Part shown: in pieces, positions 1-5,334 of the stretch
Numbering within the stretch: the first letter of the stretch is position 1
Layout of the letters: every line of letters begins with the position of its first letter
Assembly: GCA_017529175.1 (NCBI GenBank)
Contig: JAFXNX010000240.1
Coordinates: 1-5,554 of the forward strand
Direction: 5' to 3'
Source of the DNA: Clostridia bacterium
Lineage (GTDB): Bacteria; Bacillota_A; Clostridia; Oscillospirales; CAG-272
DNA: 5,554 bases
Translations under genes and position numbers: made by a program
Notes under the pieces: generated by a model
Seen by the model: only the letters and a program-made list of their open reading frames with translations
Database searches by the model: none
Told to the model about the DNA's origin: nothing

Positions 1-144
1 ACTGCACGGGATGCGGTCAGAATCATTTTCTGTGTTCTTCCGATAGCAATATTCGTTATTTCAATAATATGCGCTTTCAAAGCCGATATGGGAAGGAACA
101 GGTTTAATGCCATAAAAGAAGAACTGGCGAAAAGAAAAAAATGA
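1..144 (+). CDS. C-terminal end of a GPH/MFS-family sugar:cation symporter (partial, 5' end outside window)
   Basis: Frame 1 is open from the first base to a TGA at 142-144 and encodes 47 residues. The piece has a hydrophobic segment (IIFCVLPIAIFVISIICAF, about residues 8-26) followed by a short charged tail with the pattern RFNAIKEELAKRKK. A last transmembrane helix followed by a cytosolic tail of the form 'R-F-N-x-I-x-x-E-L-x-x-R' is typical of the glycoside-pentoside-hexuronide (GPH) cation symporters, inner-membrane proteins that bring in xylosides, melibiose and similar sugars. The FGGY kinase start 10 bp downstream fits this, because pentoside transporters are often next to xylulokinase genes. 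Substrate cannot be judged from the tail. The family call rests on a short C-terminal stretch and is moderate in strength. Confidence 0.62.
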   Translation, partial: TARDAVRIIFCVLPIAIFVISIICAFKADMGRNRFNAIKEELAKRKK

Positions 145-154
145 GTGACTCAGA

Positions 155-316
155 ATGTACATTATTATCTACGATTTCGGAACCGGCAGCGTAAAGACCT
201 TTCTGTTCGAAATAAGCTCGGAAATACGTCTTTTAGCAGGCTCATCCGCCGGATACGGTCTGTATATTTCCGACGGCGGCGGCGCCCGCGATTTTTACAT
301 ATATATTAAGTATTAA
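155..316 (+). pseudogene. 5' remnant of an FGGY-family carbohydrate kinase (xylulokinase-like), truncated
   Basis: An ATG at 155 opens a 53-residue frame ending in TAA at 314-316. It begins MYIIIYDFGTGSVKTFLFE, which is the N-terminal phosphate-binding signature of FGGY kinases (Y-D-x-G-T-x-S-V-K), and continues with a plausible family sequence up to about GLYISDGGGA (residue 44, near base 287). In intact kinases an acidic E-Q-D-x-x-x-W-W stretch normally follows and the protein runs to about 500 residues. Here the sequence turns into RDFYIYIKY and stops. No further kinase sequence was recognised in any frame of 317-570. The gene therefore looks broken by deletion or rearrangement just upstream of the repeat element. 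It starts 10 bp after the transporter stop, so the two were probably an operon. No good Shine-Dalgarno sequence is visible. Xylulokinase (xylB) is the most likely ancestor, but other FGGY substrates are possible. Confidence 0.6.
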
Positions 317-570
317 GCAACGAGAAGCACCGCTGGTCTGCGAGGCTTCGGAAAGGCTTTGCAACAGATTGGCAAAAGCACCCGGCGTTTTTACTCTTCA
401 TTCTTGTAATGAAACAGTTTTTTGCTATTCTGATTATAAACCGCATAAAGCCTTATGGCGTTGAAAGAACCGCTATTAATGTTTCGTTATTTAGAATTAT
501 TGAGTTATAGATCTCTGACGTTCTTTAAGCTTTTTCTGCCATGGAGCGGTGTACTATTCATAGAAATTAA
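317..570. other. Intergenic stretch without a recognisable gene
   Basis: This 254-bp stretch separates the kinase remnant from the repeat element. It is AT-rich and has stops in all frames. One frame is open from 310 to 510, but it has no early start codon, no ribosome binding site and no family resemblance. I see no tRNA, no riboswitch and no clear hairpin terminator. It may be decayed DNA left by the event that truncated the kinase gene. Confidence 0.5.
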
Positions 571-589
571 AAGGGGCTGTCGCAGTAAG
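571..589 (+). repeat. Left terminal inverted repeat of copy 1
   Basis: The 19 bases AAGGGGCTGTCGCAGTAAG are the perfect reverse complement of 810-828. Copy 2 shares the 12 outer bases from GGGG inward but has TC before them, so the leading AA probably is not part of the element proper. Confidence 0.9.
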
Positions 590-634
590 CGCAGAACGAA
601 AAACACGGTCAAGAAATAAAGAGTAAAACAAACA

Positions 635-683
635 AAAAATCCGTAGTTTTCATCTTAAGCAGGTGAAAATCCTACGGATTTTT
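635..683. terminator. Bidirectional Rho-independent terminator hairpin in repeat copy 1
   Basis: The left arm AAAAATCCGTAG plus TTTTCATC pairs with the right arm GGTGAAAA plus TCCTACGGATTTTT. There is a 2-nt bulge (TC) in the right arm and a 7-nt loop (TTAAGCA). The T-run after the stem on the plus strand and the complementary T-run on the minus strand would let it stop transcription in both directions. Copy 2 keeps both arms but has a different loop, as expected if the stem is what is selected. Here it would end read-through from the transporter/kinase operon before the TetR unit. Confidence 0.8.
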
Positions 684-704
684 CCATTTTATGTGTTTTT
701 CTAT

Positions 705-799
705 CGCCGTTTTTGCCCCTCGACGTAACTGGGAACCCCAAAAATCTAACGATTCCCCCGGACCCCTGCCCAATACGCCTCACGGGGCAAAGAACGGCG
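705..799. other. Long-range stem enclosing the conserved C-rich core of the repeat
   Basis: CGCCGTTTTTGCCCC (705-719) pairs with GGGGCAAAGAACGGCG (784-799), with one extra base on the right arm. A smaller GGGAA (731-735) and TTCCC (753-757) pair could form inside. Four C-runs (736-739, 755-759, 763-766, 769-771) give the minus strand four runs of three to five Gs separated by 15, 3 and 2 bases, a possible G-quadruplex. The visible part of copy 2 keeps the left arm, the C-runs and the first ten bases of the right arm. Confidence 0.65.
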
Positions 800-809
800 C
801 ATCACGCAT

Positions 810-828
810 CTTACTGCGACAGCCCCTT
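810..828 (-). repeat. Right terminal inverted repeat of copy 1
   Basis: CTTACTGCGACAGCCCCTT pairs base for base with 571-589. It lies 80 bp upstream of the TetR gene's -35 box, so the regulator's promoter begins just outside the element. Confidence 0.9.
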
Positions 829-876
829 ATACTCCCCTCTCGTGGAGTTTGAGAACCAATCATATTGCGCAAAATG

Positions 877-890
877 TAACAGTATTGTTA
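877..890. promoter_or_regulatory. Small palindrome upstream of the tetR promoter
   Basis: TAACA-GTAT-TGTTA is a perfect 5-bp inverted repeat with a 4-bp spacer. It is centred about 24 bp upstream of the -35 box, where an activator or a second repressor could bind. No matching site was found elsewhere in the window, so its role is unknown and chance occurrence in AT-rich DNA is possible. Confidence 0.3.
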
Positions 891-907
891 ATATATTTCT
901 CACGGCA

Positions 908-936
908 TTGACACCGGCTATCGTTTGTGATAGACT
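908..936 (+). promoter_or_regulatory. Sigma-70-type promoter of the tetR/dockerin unit
   Basis: A perfect TTGACA -35 box (908-913) is followed after exactly 17 bp by TAGACT (931-936; four of six matches to TATAAT). The -10 is preceded by TG at 928-929 in the extended -10 position. The predicted start of transcription is near 943, giving a leader of about 40 nt before the ATG at 983. The -10 lies inside the half-site array, so a bound repressor would block it. Confidence 0.75.
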
Positions 937-964
937 GTCTATCGCAAAGGATAGATTCTCTATC
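918..964. promoter_or_regulatory. TetR-type operator array: five alternating CTATC/GATAG half-sites
   Basis: Half-sites occur at 918-922 (CTATC), 929-933 (GATAG), 939-943 (CTATC), 950-954 (GATAG) and 960-964 (CTATC). Their starts are 11, 10, 11 and 10 bp apart, about one helical turn each. The central pair extends to a 25-bp palindrome over 924-948: TTTGTGATAGAC, a central T, then GTCTATCGCAAA, with a single mismatched pair. A second inverted pair, GATAGA/TCTATC around 957, lies in the leader. The array covers the promoter spacer, the -10 and the start region, directly upstream of a TetR-family gene, which is the usual arrangement for autorepression. The repeats are seen in the sequence; binding by the adjacent regulator is inferred. 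Confidence 0.8.
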
Positions 965-970
965 AAACGA

Positions 971-975
971 AAGGA
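971..975 (+). promoter_or_regulatory. Ribosome binding site that sets the TetR start
   Basis: AAGGA lies 7 bp before the ATG at 983. It decides against the in-frame upstream ATG at 713, which lies inside the repeat element and would start upstream of the promoter. Confidence 0.8.
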
Positions 976-982
976 ACTGACT

Positions 983-1615
983 ATGGGAACGAATACAGAG
1001 CTGTCCGCGCTGAAAAACAACGCGGTGCGGCAAAAAATAATCGAAAGCGCGTTTCGAGTCTTCACGGAGAAAGCGATCGACTCCGTAAAAATGAACGAGA
1101 TAGCCGACGTCGCCGGCATCGGCGTCGCGACAGTCTACCGGTATTTTTCAAACAAGAGCGATCTGGTGCTTGCCGTCGGAAGCTGGGTATGGGGAAAGCA
1201 TATATCGCAGGTCGCGCATATCGACAGCGACTCTTTCACGGCGCGTCAGATCTTCGAATTATATCTTGAAGCGTTTCTCGACTTGTACAGAAACCGCAAG
1301 GACATCCTTCGCTTCAACCAGTTTTTCAACGTGTACGTGAGCGGAGCGAACCTTCCGAAAGAGTCGACGCGCACGTACACGGAAACGGTCGACACGTTGG
1401 CGTCGCGCTTCGGCGTGATATATAAAATGGCGCTGAAGGACAAAACTCTTCGTACGGACGTTTCGGAAAAAGAAATGTTCTCGGCGACCCTTCATCTGAT
1501 GCTCGCCGCCGTCACCCGTTACGCGGTCGGGCTCGTGTATGACGTCGGGACCGATCCGGAGCAGGAACTTACGATGCTCAAACGGATGCTGATACGCGAA
1601 TATACTCCCGTATGA
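983..1615 (+). CDS. TetR/AcrR-family transcriptional regulator
   Basis: The protein has 210 residues, the usual size for the family. Residues about 15-65 form the N-terminal DNA-binding domain: an amphipathic first helix (RQKIIESAFRVFTEK), the MNEIADVAG helix (37-45) and the recognition helix with the hallmark GIGVATVYRYFSNKSDL (45-61). Residues about 70-205 are helical and variable, as expected for the ligand-binding and dimerisation domain; the ligand cannot be predicted. The start at 983 is chosen because AAGGA is well placed and because the family domain starts shortly afterwards. The frame is also open further upstream, but that part is repeat-element sequence and lies before the promoter. 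The gene sits behind a phased operator array and is followed after 51 bp by the dockerin protein gene on the same strand, so it probably represses its own operon. The family call is secure; the target is inferred. Confidence 0.92.
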   Translation: MGTNTELSALKNNAVRQKIIESAFRVFTEKAIDSVKMNEIADVAGIGVATVYRYFSNKSDLVLAVGSWVWGKHISQVAHIDSDSFTARQIFELYLEAFLDLYRNRKDILRFNQFFNVYVSGANLPKESTRTYTETVDTLASRFGVIYKMALKDKTLRTDVSEKEMFSATLHLMLAAVTRYAVGLVYDVGTDPEQELTMLKRMLIREYTPV

Positions 1616-1651
1616 CCGAAAATAACAAATGATAAATATAACTATATATTG

Positions 1652-1657
1652 AAAGGA
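1652..1657 (+). promoter_or_regulatory. Ribosome binding site of the dockerin protein gene
   Basis: AAAGGA lies 9 bp before the ATG at 1667. The alternative TTG at 1649 overlaps this site and would add six residues before the signal peptide, so ATG 1667 is preferred. The 51-bp gap after the TetR stop is AT-rich but has no -35 box and no CTATC/GATAG site, which supports co-transcription from the upstream promoter. Confidence 0.75.
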
Positions 1658-1666
1658 TCTGTTGCC

Positions 1667-4600
1667 ATGAAACACAAAAAACTCATCTCATTCCTGCTTG
1701 CGGTCGTGATGATCGTTCCGATGTTCGCGACCGTACTTCCTACGCCGGCGGCGGCAGAGACGCCGTTTCCCGGCATCACCCCCGGCATCAATATCGGCGA
1801 CTATTACAAATATATAATCAGAGTATATTGGAACGTGGTCAGCGCAAACGACCACGAGGATATCTATTTTACCGTCACGTGCGATACCTTAAGAACAGAT
1901 CCGGAGTCTTTAGAAGAAGCTTTTGCGAGCGGTGATGAAAGCCATAAACGTGAGAAAGCGGCGGATGAGAGCGGCGATCACACGTGGGCTTTCGCCAGCA
2001 ACACTTGTCCCAACAAACTGTACTATTGTACCTACGGTAAAGCTTTCAACCCTACGGAATGGTACATCACAAAGATCACGGTCACCCCTTTGAATCCCGT
2101 TGACGGCTACAGCTCGACCGAATACACTTATTGGGAAGGTAAGCTCGGTCAGCGTACCGCTCCCGTAGGCGGTATGCACAACTCCGACTCCATCTCGTTC
2201 AAAGTCGGAGAGGCGCCCGAATTCGCCGGCTGGACAGCCCTGAACGTCGGATCGAATTTTACTGAATATACAACCGACTGGACTTCGCCTCCGTACATAG
2301 AAGGGATCCTGCCGGTAAAAGGTCCGTCCACGATCGACGTACCTACAGACGGCAGCAGCGCTTCCTATGATTTTTCGCACGGACTTATCTACGACAATCT
2401 CGGCTCGGAATGGCCGGTGCAGGCGCTGGAACAAGTTGAGGTGAGAGAGTACGTCAGCGATTCCTACGTCGGAGGAAACTTCTTTTCACACACCGGCGTC
2501 AGTTTTTCAAACAATAATAATACAGTTACTCTAACTCCGGCGGCGAACGCCAAAAACGATTATAAGTTCCTGATAATATATAAAGAGAAGAAAACAAGAG
2601 ATTATTATGAGCACAAAGTCGTAACCGTCAAGACGTTCGACTATAACGTCACGTTCAAGGATCAAAACGGCGCGACACTCAAAACGGAAACTGTTGACTA
2701 CGGAAACAGCGCGACGCCTCCGGAGGTACCGGGCTACATTTACAAAAACGGACGCATCTATGCGTTCTCCGGATGGACGGGCGACGGATATACCGATATC
2801 ACAAGCGGAAATCAAGACCGCACAGTCACCGCCGCATATGATACCGACAAGGGCGTCCTTACCGGCAGCGGTACGAGTACCGATCCTTACAAGATCGACA
2901 GCGCCGCAGACTGGGAGCTGTTCGCCGCATATTGTGAAACCGACCTGACCGCGGGAAAGTACTTCAAGCTGACGAAAAATATCAGCACAAATATTATGGC
3001 CGGAAAGAGCGGTCACGATTTCCAGGGCGTATTTGACGGCGGACAATATAAGATAACGGTAAACTACGGTTCAAACAATTCACCGATCGCCGGGGATTAC
3101 ACGGCTCCGTTTTCATACGTCAAGAATGCCACGATCAAAGATCTGCACGTGGCGGGAGATATTTATACTTCGGGCAAGTATGCCGGCGGTATCATAGGCG
3201 GAGAATGGGAAACGGTAACTGTCGAGAACTGCCGTTCGAGCGTCAGCATCCATTCGTCTACCGTCGGCGACGGAACGCACGGAGGAATTATAGGGCTGAG
3301 CGCCAAGAACGGTAATCTTACTGTAAGAGGATGCGTGTTTGACGGCGAACTGCTCGGAGAAAACACAACGAACTGCGGCGGCTTCATCGGCTACAGAAGC
3401 TCTACCGCAGCGATCTATGACAGTATTTTCGATCCGTCGAGTGTGACGATAAGTGACGAGGGCAGCGCAATGTTCGCGCGCAACAAGATCGACGCGACGA
3501 ACAGCTATTACCTCTACAGATTCGGTACCGATTCCGGTAACCAGTGGAACTGGGGGAACACCGTTGGCGCAGGAAATAACGTTACGGTCGGTTACGACGG
3601 CCCCTATACGAATTACAGCGTCAGCTGCATCCGCGCTTACTCCACGGGCATAAAGTACAAAAACACTTTGTACGCGGGAAGCAATCAGACCGTCTCGCTC
3701 TCTCTCGGTCACACGACGCCCACGGGCTATACCTTCAGTGGCTACAGCGCAAGCTCCGGTTCGCTCTCAGGCAACAGTCTCACCATGCCGTCAAACGACT
3801 CAGACGTCGTGATAAACGCGGTGAACGAGATAAACAAATACACCGTGACCTGGAAGAACTATGACGGAACGACGCTCGAAACGGACAACGACGTTCCGTA
3901 CGGCACAACTCCGACCTACAACGGAGCGACGCCGAACAAAGCTCCCGACAAGGACTATACCTACACCTTTGCCGGATGGTCTCCGTCCGTTTCATCGGTC
4001 AAAGGAAATAAGACCTACACCGCAACGTATAATTCGGCGTCTCAGGTATATACGCTGACCTCCTGGAGCTGGGACGGCTTCGCTTCCGCGACAGCGCTGT
4101 TCACCGCAGGTGAAGGCGGCTTTACAAAAGAGATCACCGCAAGCGTCGGCGAACCTACCGTCGTGTCTGCCGGATGCACAGAGGAAGGCAGTAAGACTTA
4201 CACGGCGACGGTCGTATATGACGGAGCAACGTATACCGACGTGAAAGTACAGACTCTCGCGCCCGTCGGGCACGACTTCGGAGAGTGGACACTTACGACG
4301 GAGCCCGGCTGCACGTCGTCGGGAGTTGAAACGAGATACTGCTCGAGATGCGATGAGACGGAAACGAGAGATGTAGATCCGCTCGGTCACGATTTTGTCA
4401 GCGCCGGCGCAAAAGCGGCGACTTGCACGGAAGAAGGTCATTTATCCTATTATATCTGCGCACGATGCGACGTCATTCCGTCGAGTATCAGCGTTACGTC
4501 CCATGCGGATTACCTAACTATTCTGGAAGACACGGAAGGTGCAATAAAGACAAGTGTCGCTGTTGTCGACGGACAAGTCGTATTTCCCGGAAGTACCGGT

Positions 4601-5296
4601 ACAGGCACGACAAATCCCGGCTCGGGGATAACGCCCTCCAATCCGGGGATCACACCGGTCGATCCCGGGGACGACCCCGCGTCTACCGATTTCAGTGCGC
4701 AGTATCTGACAAACGTGGTTGCGATCCTCGCAAGATACCTCACAGAGGATATCGAGGAGGGCTTTACCGCCGAAAGCGTCACTACGGAAGAACTTAACTC
4801 CGCGCTAAATACTATAGGCGACGTCATATCGGAAAAAATCGAGCTGCCGTTTTCGATCTTGAAACTCATAATCGATATGTCCACACTATATTATGCAAAC
4901 GTCGAAATTCAGACCACGGAAGTTCCGAATCCGATCATTGATATCCCGGCGAAGGGACATAATCTCGTACACTTCGAAGCGAAGGCCGCTACCGCGTCCG
5001 AGTGCGGCAACGTCGAATACTGGCGTTGTTCCGCCTGCGGTAAATACTATTCGGACGAAAACGGCGAATTCGAAATCACGGAAGACGATACGGTCGTTCC
5101 GATGACGGGCTCCGTTATCACGGGAGACGTCGACGGGGACGGTGTCGTCACTCTTAAGGATATAGCGAAAATCAAAGAGTATATTGCGGGTATTGCGTCT
5201 ATTTCGGAAATAGTTTTCGCAAATACCGATATCGACGGCGACGGAGCAATCGGATTGATGGACATCAGCGCTCTCAAATCGCTGATCGCCGGCTGA
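1667..5296 (+). CDS. Large secreted multidomain surface protein with C-terminal type I dockerin
   Basis: The protein has 1209 residues. Residues 1-30 are a signal peptide: a lysine-rich start, a hydrophobic core, and likely cleavage after PAAA. Residues 31-324 match no family I recognise; 210-324 look like an Ig-like beta domain. Then follow an InlB/Flg_new-type repeat (325-391), a GLUG beta-helix-like region (400-636), two more InlB-like units (637-723, 725-788), a YTATV/YTD module (789-867), CxxC modules at 868-935, a Gly/Pro/Thr linker (975-1004), a mostly helical block (about 1005-1086), a last CxxC module (1097-1148) and a dockerin (1151-1209). There is no LPXTG motif, SLH domain or membrane anchor, so attachment would be through a cohesin. 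No catalytic domain was recognised; an adhesin, substrate-binding or scaffold-associated role is inferred. It is probably co-transcribed with the TetR gene. Confidence 0.9.
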   Translation: MKHKKLISFLLAVVMIVPMFATVLPTPAAAETPFPGITPGINIGDYYKYIIRVYWNVVSANDHEDIYFTVTCDTLRTDPESLEEAFASGDESHKREKAADESGDHTWAFASNTCPNKLYYCTYGKAFNPTEWYITKITVTPLNPVDGYSSTEYTYWEGKLGQRTAPVGGMHNSDSISFKVGEAPEFAGWTALNVGSNFTEYTTDWTSPPYIEGILPVKGPSTIDVPTDGSSASYDFSHGLIYDNLGSEWPVQALEQVEVREYVSDSYVGGNFFSHTGVSFSNNNNTVTLTPAANAKNDYKFLIIYKEKKTRDYYEHKVVTVKTFDYNVTFKDQNGATLKTETVDYGNSATPPEVPGYIYKNGRIYAFSGWTGDGYTDITSGNQDRTVTAAYDTDKGVLTGSGTSTDPYKIDSAADWELFAAYCETDLTAGKYFKLTKNISTNIMAGKSGHDFQGVFDGGQYKITVNYGSNNSPIAGDYTAPFSYVKNATIKDLHVAGDIYTSGKYAGGIIGGEWETVTVENCRSSVSIHSSTVGDGTHGGIIGLSAKNGNLTVRGCVFDGELLGENTTNCGGFIGYRSSTAAIYDSIFDPSSVTISDEGSAMFARNKIDATNSYYLYRFGTDSGNQWNWGNTVGAGNNVTVGYDGPYTNYSVSCIRAYSTGIKYKNTLYAGSNQTVSLSLGHTTPTGYTFSGYSASSGSLSGNSLTMPSNDSDVVINAVNEINKYTVTWKNYDGTTLETDNDVPYGTTPTYNGATPNKAPDKDYTYTFAGWSPSVSSVKGNKTYTATYNSASQVYTLTSWSWDGFASATALFTAGEGGFTKEITASVGEPTVVSAGCTEEGSKTYTATVVYDGATYTDVKVQTLAPVGHDFGEWTLTTEPGCTSSGVETRYCSRCDETETRDVDPLGHDFVSAGAKAATCTEEGHLSYYICARCDVIPSSISVTSHADYLTILEDTEGAIKTSVAVVDGQVVFPGSTGTGTTNPGSGITPSNPGITPVDPGDDPASTDFSAQYLTNVVAILARYLTEDIEEGFTAESVTTEELNSALNTIGDVISEKIELPFSILKLIIDMSTLYYANVEIQTTEVPNPIIDIPAKGHNLVHFEAKAATASECGNVEYWRCSACGKYYSDENGEFEITEDDTVVPMTGSVITGDVDGDGVVTLKDIAKIKEYIAGIASISEIVFANTDIDGDGAIGLMDISALKSLIAG
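2639..2839 (+). other. Encoded InlB/Flg_new-type repeat (residues 325-391)
   Basis: The segment has the family plan: [21 protein letters not shown], then a proline-rich turn, then FSGWTGD, then TVTAAY. These small beta-grasp-like repeats are common in surface proteins of clostridia and in Listeria internalins. Confidence 0.8.
2864..3574 (+). other. Encoded GLUG-motif, beta-helix-like region (residues 400-636)
   Basis: It opens with [17 protein letters not shown], the entry motif usual before GLUG-type right-handed helices in secreted clostridial proteins. GLUG-like motifs GGIIGG, GGIIGL and GGFIGY start at residues 507, 539 and 571, exactly 32 residues apart. Each is followed by a beta strand with a conserved cysteine or aspartate (VENC, VRGC, IYDS). 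The fold is inferred from the motifs. Confidence 0.72.
3575..4030 (+). other. Two further encoded InlB-like units (residues 637-723 and 725-788)
   Basis: The first unit is divergent but keeps [12 protein letters not shown] and a [13 protein letters not shown] ending. The second is canonical: [22 protein letters not shown], then [10 protein letters not shown], then KTYTATY. Confidence 0.72.
4268..4471 (+). other. Encoded extracellular CxxC modules 1 and 2 (residues 868-935)
   Basis: Module 1 runs from GHDFGEW with Cys882, Cys892 and Cys895 (YCSRC). Module 2 runs from GHDF at 907 with Cys920, Cys931 and Cys934 (YICARC). They match the GHD-x-n-C-T-x-x-G-x-n-C-x-x-C modules seen in many secreted clostridial proteins. 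Module 2 stops right after its CxxC, without the usual [13 protein letters not shown] second half. Confidence 0.65.
4589..4678 (+). other. Encoded Gly/Pro/Thr-rich linker (residues 975-1004)
   Basis: A low-complexity stretch with repeated NPG, GITP and DPG units separates the repeat-rich front of the protein from the helical block and the dockerin. Such linkers give flexible spacing in cellulosome-type proteins. Confidence 0.75.
5117..5293 (+). other. Encoded type I dockerin domain (residues 1151-1209)
   Basis: Two calcium-binding loops are visible: [12 protein letters not shown] (1154-1165) and [12 protein letters not shown] (1188-1199). Each has Asp at loop positions 1, 3, 5 and 12 and is followed by an F-hand helix ([20 protein letters not shown]). 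The loop starts are 34 residues apart. Both calcium sites look intact. At the cohesin-specificity positions 10 and 11 the residues are Leu-Lys and Leu-Met. The domain ends the protein, as is usual. Confidence 0.92.
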
Positions 5297-5334
5297 TATC
5301 CTGCATTATAGTTCAGAATAATAAAACAGATCTC

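Larger units (their letters stand above)
573..826 (+). mobile_element. MITE-like structured repeat, copy 1 (complete, about 254 bp)
   Basis: The element begins GGGGCTGTCGCAGTAAG and ends with the exact reverse complement CTTACTGCGACAGCCCC, so it has perfect 17-bp terminal inverted repeats (19 bp if the flanking AA/TT is counted). It encodes no transposase and is far too short for one. A second same-orientation copy starts at 5335. Inside are a terminator hairpin (635-683) and a second, long-range stem (705-719 with 784-799) that encloses a C-rich core. Positions 701-793 match copy 2 (5462-5554) at 92 of 93 bases, while 585-634 has diverged with several indels. No direct target-site duplication abuts the ends. 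This suits a non-autonomous element moved in trans by a transposase that recognises GGGGCTGTCGCA-type ends. A REP/BIME-like structured repeat or an RNA-producing element is the alternative. Confidence 0.78.

Noticed and set aside
141..194. ATG overlapping the transporter stop (ATGA)
   Set aside because: The frame ends after 17 codons and shows no kinase similarity, whereas the frame from 155 carries the FGGY signature.
310..510. Open frame of 66 codons after the kinase remnant
   Set aside because: Its first ATG is at 409, with no ribosome binding site and no recognisable family; most likely chance.
573..826. CRISPR array or tandem repeat
   Set aside because: The copies are only two, 4.7 kb apart, with no short repeat-spacer pattern.
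571..828. Target-site duplication around repeat copy 1
   Set aside because: Flanks AATTAAAA on the left and TTATACTC on the right share no abutting direct repeat with the ends set at GGGG/CCCC or AAGGGG/CCCCTT.
713..982. In-frame N-terminal extension of the TetR gene from an ATG at 713
   Set aside because: It starts inside the repeat element, upstream of the TTGACA promoter. It has no ribosome binding site and adds residues unlike any TetR N-terminus, whereas AAGGA is well placed for ATG 983.
829..982. Riboswitch or attenuator in the tetR leader
   Set aside because: The predicted leader is only about 40 nt and the inverted repeats there are better explained as a DNA operator; no known aptamer pattern was seen.
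1649..1666. TTG start for the dockerin protein six codons upstream
   Set aside because: The TTG overlaps the AAAGGA ribosome binding site, which is correctly spaced for the ATG at 1667; that ATG also gives a normal signal peptide.
1910..3712. Several antisense open frames of 60-200 codons within the dockerin gene
   Set aside because: They lie wholly within a strong coding frame, have arginine/serine-rich low-information translations and lack ribosome binding sites, so they are shadows of the codon pattern.
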